Assembly (NCBI GenBank): GCA_023248415.1
Contig: JAHFEP010000107.1
Location: 1-9,177, forward strand
Length of the DNA stretch: 9,177 nt
Reading direction: 5' to 3'
Source of the DNA: Nitrospirota bacterium
GTDB lineage: Bacteria; Nitrospirota; CAKKRA01; 9FT-COMBO-42-15
Notes under the pieces: generated by a model
Databases searched by the model: none
Seen by the model: only the letters and a program-made list of their open reading frames with translations
What the model was told of the DNA's origin: nothing
Position numbers and translations under genes: made by a program
Shown here: positions 5,917 through 9,177 of the stretch, in pieces
How the letters are laid out: each line of letters opens with the position of its first letter
Numbering within the stretch: the first letter of the stretch is position 1

Positions 5917-6552
5917 CTATAACGGCCCGGAGATGCCGTGTTTCCTGACCATTTTAAAATGTATAAAAAGAAACAGGATAGAGATAAAAGGCAGAATCCA
6001 GATGTGCGTAATAAAACTGCGGCCGACTGTGAAGGCAGCAAGTATTGGATCTTTCAATCTCTCCCCAATGACAGGCCAGCTCCCGACGTAATCTGTCCAT
6101 AATACCAGCAGCCAGTAGCCTCTCCAGTCCCAAGGCAGGATGCTTCCAGTAATAGTAAAGAACATCACCACAATGAACATTGAAAGTCCAGAGAGCCAGT
6201 TTAATTCCCTTGGCTTTTGATATGCCTTGTGCAGGAAAACACTCACCATATGAAAGAATACCATTGCAACAAGGATTGTTGCCCCCCATCTATGTATATT
6301 CCTTATAAGCCAGCCGAGAGGCACTGAATTGCTCATATAAAAGATGCTTTCTAAGGCATTCTCTGGCTTTGGCACATAAAAGAAGAGCATAAAAACGCCT
6401 GATATGGTCTGAAGAAGTATGATAAACAGGGCAAGTCCGCCAAAACAATAAAGAAGATTGACATGGTCAGGAACAGGATACTCAAGCTGTTTGTTTATCC
6501 ATTGCTTTATACTTGTCCTTTCATCAAACCAATCATATATCCTTCCAAACAT
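5917..6552 (-). CDS. Cytochrome b6-type (PetB-like) subunit with heme c_i cysteine
   Basis: This is the four-helix N-terminal cytochrome b. Counting from the first in-frame ATG (6576), the heme b ligand pairs are H95/H109 and H191/H206. The second pair is 15 apart, the spacing of b6f rather than bc1. The N-terminal motif VPDHVNLLYCFGG contains C44, which aligns with the cytochrome b6 cysteine (C35) that covalently holds heme c_i near the quinone-reduction site. SILPWDWRGYW and TVGRSFITH are further family landmarks. I chose the ATG at 6550-6552 (211 residues) because the purine tract AGAAGGGGGGAAGGG lies right before it, and because MFGRIYDWFDER matches the usual b6 N-terminus. The longer start at 6576 adds eight residues, has no ribosome binding site and lies in a repeat. 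The protein oxidises quinol together with the subunit-IV protein. No Rieske gene is visible beside it. Confidence 0.92.
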   Translation of the reverse strand: MFGRIYDWFDERTSIKQWINKQLEYPVPDHVNLLYCFGGLALFIILLQTISGVFMLFFYVPKPENALESIFYMSNSVPLGWLIRNIHRWGATILVAMVFFHMVSVFLHKAYQKPRELNWLSGLSMFIVVMFFTITGSILPWDWRGYWLLVLWTDYVGSWPVIGERLKDPILAAFTVGRSFITHIWILPFISILFLFIHFKMVRKHGISGPL

Positions 6553-6557
6553 CCCTT

Positions 6558-6567
6558 CCCCCCTTCT
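6558..6567 (-). promoter_or_regulatory. Ribosome binding site deciding the cytochrome b start
   Basis: AGAAGGGGGG on the minus strand, within an unbroken 15-base purine tract, ends five bases before the ATG at 6552. It lies inside the reading frame if the alternative ATG at 6576 is used, which argues for the shorter protein. Confidence 0.55.
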
Positions 6568-6576
6568 ATTGGTCAT

Positions 6577-6596
6577 ATAGGACTTATAAGACCTAT
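6577..6596. repeat. AT-rich TAGG-type near-palindrome upstream of the cytochrome b gene
   Basis: ATAGGACTTATAAGACCTAT is a near-perfect palindrome centred on TTATAA. It matches the inverted element at 5884-5903 at 17 of 20 positions and lies between the lipoprotein stop (6604) and the cytochrome b start. Confidence 0.55.
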
Positions 6597-6603
6597 ATTC
6601 GTA

Positions 6604-7041
6604 TTATCCCTTTTTCTCCTCAGGCTGAACTGTATCATCCTGAAGCTCGCCAGTAAAATCTATCTTCCAGCTATTTGTTTCTTTATCCAGCTTGAGATAG
6701 ATATGATTCTCGGTAACATGCTCGCCAAAGGATGAGGGCATGCTCATCTCACAGGTTACCTTTGCAACATTATTCTTTTGCACATCCGTTCCCAGAACCT
6801 TTATCTTCATCCCCTCTGGATAGCGTCTTACAATATCCTTAAACCTATCCTCTGTAAGCTTGTTCTCTTTTGCAGTTGTCAGTCTATAGGCTTCAGAAAG
6901 AGCCCTCATGCCGCCTGTGCTGATGAAGCCGTAGTATTTATTAACAACCATATCAGGGGTCTCTTTTGGCGGCTTTGAAGAACTATTGCTGCAGCCTATT
7001 GATAAGATAATAAGGAAGAAAATCAAGCCTAATCTTTTCAT
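6604..7041 (-). CDS. Small lipoprotein, possible NTF2/DUF4878-like fold, function unknown
   Basis: This 145-residue protein has a lipoprotein signal (KR, hydrophobic core, LSIGC with the lipidated C17) followed by a Ser/Pro-rich linker. The mature part begins with PDMVVNKYYGFISTGGMRALSEAY, continues with a basic segment (FKDIVRRYPEG) and alternating strands (IKVLGTDV, VAKVTCEMSMP, NHIYLKLDKE) and ends with NSWKIDF. That order, helices first, then a sheet ending in WKIDF, resembles DUF4878/NTF2-like lipoproteins. This assignment is from pattern only. It has CEMSMP (C97, M99, M101), which could bind copper, but it does not resemble NosL overall. AGAGG lies nine bases before the ATG. It is the first gene after the NosZ-like gene and stands directly before the cytochrome b gene, so a role in assembling the complex or the copper enzyme is possible but unproven. 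Confidence 0.8.
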   Translation of the reverse strand: MKRLGLIFFLIILSIGCSNSSSKPPKETPDMVVNKYYGFISTGGMRALSEAYRLTTAKENKLTEDRFKDIVRRYPEGMKIKVLGTDVQKNNVAKVTCEMSMPSSFGEHVTENHIYLKLDKETNSWKIDFTGELQDDTVQPEEKKG

Positions 7042-7067
7042 TCAATCAATCCTCTGATAATAAGAAT

Positions 7068-7131
7068 ATAGGGCATACCCACAGTCAATAGTTAACAGTT
7101 AATTGTTAACAATTAACGGAGTATGCCCTAT
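7068..7131. terminator. Strong stem-loop between the NosZ-like and lipoprotein genes
   Basis: An 11-bp perfect stem, ATAGGGCATAC (7068-7078) with GTATGCCCTAT (7121-7131), encloses a 42-base loop. The loop contains the perfect 20-bp palindrome GTTAATTGTTAACAATTAAC (7098-7117) plus one more GTTAAC at 7091-7096. It begins 28 bp after the end of the NosZ-like gene in the transcription direction. The U-run on the minus strand after the stem is weak (ATTCTTATTAT). It may be an attenuator, an mRNA-stabilising structure or a small repeat element rather than a classic terminator. Confidence 0.6.
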
Positions 7132-7158
7132 TTTAAAAGCAACTTTATTCAGCTTAAA

Positions 7159-8913
7159 TTACAGCTTCTCTACTCTACCTACCTCTACCTTCTCGCCTGC
7201 TGGCAGGAGGCCTCTGTATTTCATGGCCTCATCATAGTCTCCAACTGCAAGTGATGCAGGGCCCTTTGGACCATCAACAAAGAATGTGCCTCTCATCTCA
7301 AGATGGAGCGGTCCGCAGAAGTGCTGGCAGTAGAATTCATACTCGCCTGCAATATCAGCAACAAACTCTGTTACAACTGATACGCCGCGAGGCGCTGCTA
7401 TATTGGTCTGCATTCCATAAGGGCCGTGTATGGTGAAGCCCATGGTAACATCCGGGTTCTTTGTAAGACCTGCTGCCTTATCAATGTTAGTAAATATGAT
7501 TCTTACCTTGTCGCCCTTATTTACCCTGATGTTTCTTGGGACATACCCATAAGAGAATCCCCTTAAATGAACCTCTTTTACATCGCCCTTTTGCACAACA
7601 CCGGCCTTTTCTGTATCCTTTGGCATATAATAAACCTTTGATAAGCCTTTATGCAATGGATGCAATGCTGGTGTTGCCTTCTTTATCAGGCCTGCCTCTT
7701 CTGCCTGTCCCATTGTCCAGTCCTTAACAAAGGATGCAAAGATAGACTTTGCATTGTGAGGCTCACCGTCAACAGGTGTAATCTTTAAGGTCTTGCCGTA
7801 GGTCTTGCTCTTCTCATTGACATCAATCTCCTCAAAGTTAACAGGATAAACAATGCCTGATGGGCTGAAGAGACCTGTGGAGAATTTGTTCAGCGCTGTA
7901 ACATAATTGAGGTCAGCGCTGATATTGATATGACCAATCCTGTAGTGGACTGGGTATTCATCAACAACCTCAAGCTTGTTTAAATCAACCTTAACAACTG
8001 AATCTGCAACAAAGCAGCTCTCATAAGCGTATTTTGACATAAGCTTATCCGGAGTAACATGCACCCCAGCCTTTGGCACATAGGGTTTGCCGTCTGTCCA
8101 ATAGGCATCCATAACAGTGTGGAGCGGACCTGCGCCTGTTGGGATAACCTTTTTTACTGCCTGCTTTGCAATGTCAATAATGGTCATTGTTGAAGAGAGC
8201 TTGTCGCTTACAAGCACATACTTATTGTCTGCTGTAATGTCGTGTCCATGCGGGTTCTTTCCAACTGGAATCTCCTTAATAAGCTTGAATGGGTCTGTGG
8301 AGAAAACCATTGTTGTGCTGTGATAATAGTTTCCTGAAAATACAAATTTGCCGTCTTTTGTTACATCAAGATAGTCTGGAGCGCTCGGCGCTGGTGGAAC
8401 ATCAATCACCATTGTCTTACCGCTTGCTATATCTACCTTGCCCATCTTGCCTGTCAGCTCACCAGTTGCAAATAGTGTCTTGCCATCCGGGCTCATTGAG
8501 ATATGGTGGATACCGAAGGGGAATGGAAGGCCTATAATCCTCTCCATAAAGCTTGTCTGGAGATTGATTACACCAATGGTATTTGCACCCTTGTCATTGA
8601 CATAGAGATATTTGCCATCTGGTGTGCCGTTCTTGTTGCCTGCGTTTGTACCAGAAAATACAGGCTCGTGCAGGTCAACACCCACTAAGATATGCCTGTA
8701 TGTCCTCATGCTCGGCTGCCCGATAATTGCAACCGCGCCGTCTACACCACCAGCATTATACATCAGCATTGGGTCCTGAAGTGGTGCATCGTTTGGAGCT
8801 GCCTCTTCAACATGCCAATCTGGGGTTGCCCTTGCTGCAAGGCTGATTGAAGGATTAATAGCAAGTCCAAGTAAAACAACTAACGCAAAACTGTAAATCA
8901 TCAATTTCTTCAT
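7159..8913 (-). CDS. nosZ: Divergent Sec-type nitrous-oxide reductase family protein
   Basis: This 584-residue protein has a Sec signal peptide (KK, hydrophobic 4-19, cleavage near SLAA, about 27) with no twin-arginine motif, as in clade II NosZ. An N-terminal seven-bladed propeller (about 60-430) with YVTN-type strands carries CuZ-like motifs: DLH82, GIH136H137, NPH222G, GPLH265T, YRIGH328 and GEPH386. A C-terminal cupredoxin (about 445-546) has the CuA signature C529-x3-C533-x3-H537-x2-M540. NosZ reduces N2O to N2 in the periplasm. Two differences stand out. The conserved HH pair of the DxHH motif is H82-E83, and the CuA histidine of the T-H-G-F motif is M491 (T-M-G-F), with H496 nearby. 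An insertion of about 25-30 residues follows GPLHT. It is about 50-60 residues shorter than classical NosZ. AAGGAGG lies nine bases before the ATG. It could be a divergent (lactonase-type) N2O reductase or a related copper protein with another substrate. Confidence 0.85.
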   Translation of the reverse strand: MKKLMIYSFALVVLLGLAINPSISLAARATPDWHVEEAAPNDAPLQDPMLMYNAGGVDGAVAIIGQPSMRTYRHILVGVDLHEPVFSGTNAGNKNGTPDGKYLYVNDKGANTIGVINLQTSFMERIIGLPFPFGIHHISMSPDGKTLFATGELTGKMGKVDIASGKTMVIDVPPAPSAPDYLDVTKDGKFVFSGNYYHSTTMVFSTDPFKLIKEIPVGKNPHGHDITADNKYVLVSDKLSSTMTIIDIAKQAVKKVIPTGAGPLHTVMDAYWTDGKPYVPKAGVHVTPDKLMSKYAYESCFVADSVVKVDLNKLEVVDEYPVHYRIGHINISADLNYVTALNKFSTGLFSPSGIVYPVNFEEIDVNEKSKTYGKTLKITPVDGEPHNAKSIFASFVKDWTMGQAEEAGLIKKATPALHPLHKGLSKVYYMPKDTEKAGVVQKGDVKEVHLRGFSYGYVPRNIRVNKGDKVRIIFTNIDKAAGLTKNPDVTMGFTIHGPYGMQTNIAAPRGVSVVTEFVADIAGEYEFYCQHFCGPLHLEMRGTFFVDGPKGPASLAVGDYDEAMKYRGLLPAGEKVEVGRVEKL

Positions 8914-8922
8914 TCCTTACAT

Positions 8923-8929
8923 CCTCCTT
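8923..8929 (-). promoter_or_regulatory. Ribosome binding site of the NosZ-like gene
   Basis: AAGGAGG on the minus strand, nine bases before the ATG, is the strongest Shine-Dalgarno in the window. It fits high expression of this gene. Confidence 0.75.
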
Positions 8930-9080
8930 TCTAAATTTACAACTAAAAATTTTTTTTCCCCTATCATCTATATAAAACTGACAAGGATCTATTCCCCCTT
9001 TAGGAAAACCACCTCCCTTCCCTATAAACCCTTATTGTGAATTTAGAATTAATCTCCAACGTTTAAAATGAGTGTAGCAG

Positions 9081-9109
9081 ATATTAAATTATTCAGATAA
9101 ATTTGTCAA
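9081..9109 (-). promoter_or_regulatory. Near-consensus sigma70 promoter of the NosZ-like gene
   Basis: TTGACA (9104-9109) and TAATAT (9081-9086) are separated by exactly 17 bp on the minus strand. Transcription should begin near 9074, leaving an untranslated leader of about 160 bases before the ATG at 8913. The leader is purine-rich with several G runs, and I see no stable hairpin, uORF or known riboswitch in it. Confidence 0.7.
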
Positions 9110-9147
9110 GAAAAAAAGATAATTCTTATTCCTAATATTATCAAGCA

Positions 9148-9159
9148 GTTATGCATAAC
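9148..9159. promoter_or_regulatory. Perfect palindrome GTTATGCATAAC upstream of the promoter
   Basis: This 12-bp perfect inverted repeat is centred about 80 bp upstream of the predicted transcription start of the NosZ-like gene, a suitable place for an activator or other regulator. It does not match the FNR/NNR consensus TTGAT-N4-ATCAA. Only a half-site (TTGATAATATTAGG) lies between it and the promoter. Confidence 0.3.
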
Positions 9160-9177
9160 ATTATTGCAAGAAAAATG

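Noticed and set aside
6604..7041. NosL copper chaperone lipoprotein
   Set aside because: Lipoprotein signal and position fit, but the sequence lacks NosL-like features and ends in the WKIDF pattern of NTF2/DUF4878-like proteins.
8914..9073. Riboswitch in the leader of the NosZ-like gene
   Set aside because: The leader is long enough, but I see no stable stems or known aptamer motif.
9130..9146. FNR/NNR binding site TTGATAATATTAGG on the minus strand
   Set aside because: Only the left half-site matches TTGAT-N4-ATCAA; the right half does not.

Overview
All coding capacity in this window lies on the minus strand. Base composition is AT-rich (about 40% GC by eye). The ORFs are respiratory and periplasmic: a Sec-exported nitrous-oxide-reductase family protein, a b6f-type cytochrome b split into two genes, c-type cytochromes, a lipoprotein, beta-propellers and a thioredoxin/CcdA pair. 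This fits an anaerobically respiring Gram-negative bacterium, for example Nitrospirota, Desulfobacterota or a similar lineage. The lineage is inference; there is no rRNA or other marker gene here.

Layout in transcription order (right to left). (1) 9177-8914: upstream region with a near-consensus sigma70 promoter and a leader of about 160 nt. (2) 8913-7159: a NosZ-like protein, with a propeller followed by a CuA-type cupredoxin. The motif context is unmistakably NosZ, but two conserved copper-ligand histidines appear to be replaced. (3) 7131-7068: a strong stem-loop enclosing a perfect 20-bp palindrome. (4) 7041-4740: a small lipoprotein, a cytochrome b6-type subunit with the heme c_i cysteine, a mono-heme cytochrome c, and a subunit-IV-type protein (PEWY) carrying its own C-terminal CXXCH. 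Together these look like a quinol:cytochrome c reductase module. No Rieske protein is visible. (5) 4703-4579: a dispersed hairpin-rich repeat. (6) 4517-2185: two overlapping genes for exported seven-bladed Vgb/streptogramin-lyase-like propellers, the first with a C-terminal membrane anchor. Both lack the lyase histidines. (7) 2142-2027: a second copy of the repeat. (8) 2000-718: a membrane-anchored TlpA/ResA-like thioredoxin with a CXC instead of CXXC site, overlapping a CcdA-like membrane protein whose first redox cysteine is displaced. (9) 670 to the left edge: the N-terminal part of a dCache-type sensor protein, apparently with its own promoter and possibly a leaderless transcript.

Working model (inference): electrons from the quinol pool pass through the cytochrome b / subunit-IV-c complex and the small cytochrome c to the NosZ-like terminal reductase in the periplasm. 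The thioredoxin/CcdA pair could supply reductant for heme c attachment or for the CuA cysteines. The propellers are unassigned. None of the usual nos accessory genes (nosD, nosF, nosY, nosL, nosR) is visible in this window. The most interesting points are the altered copper ligands of the NosZ-like protein, its linkage to a Rieske-less bc-type module, and the paired cysteine changes in the thioredoxin/CcdA system.
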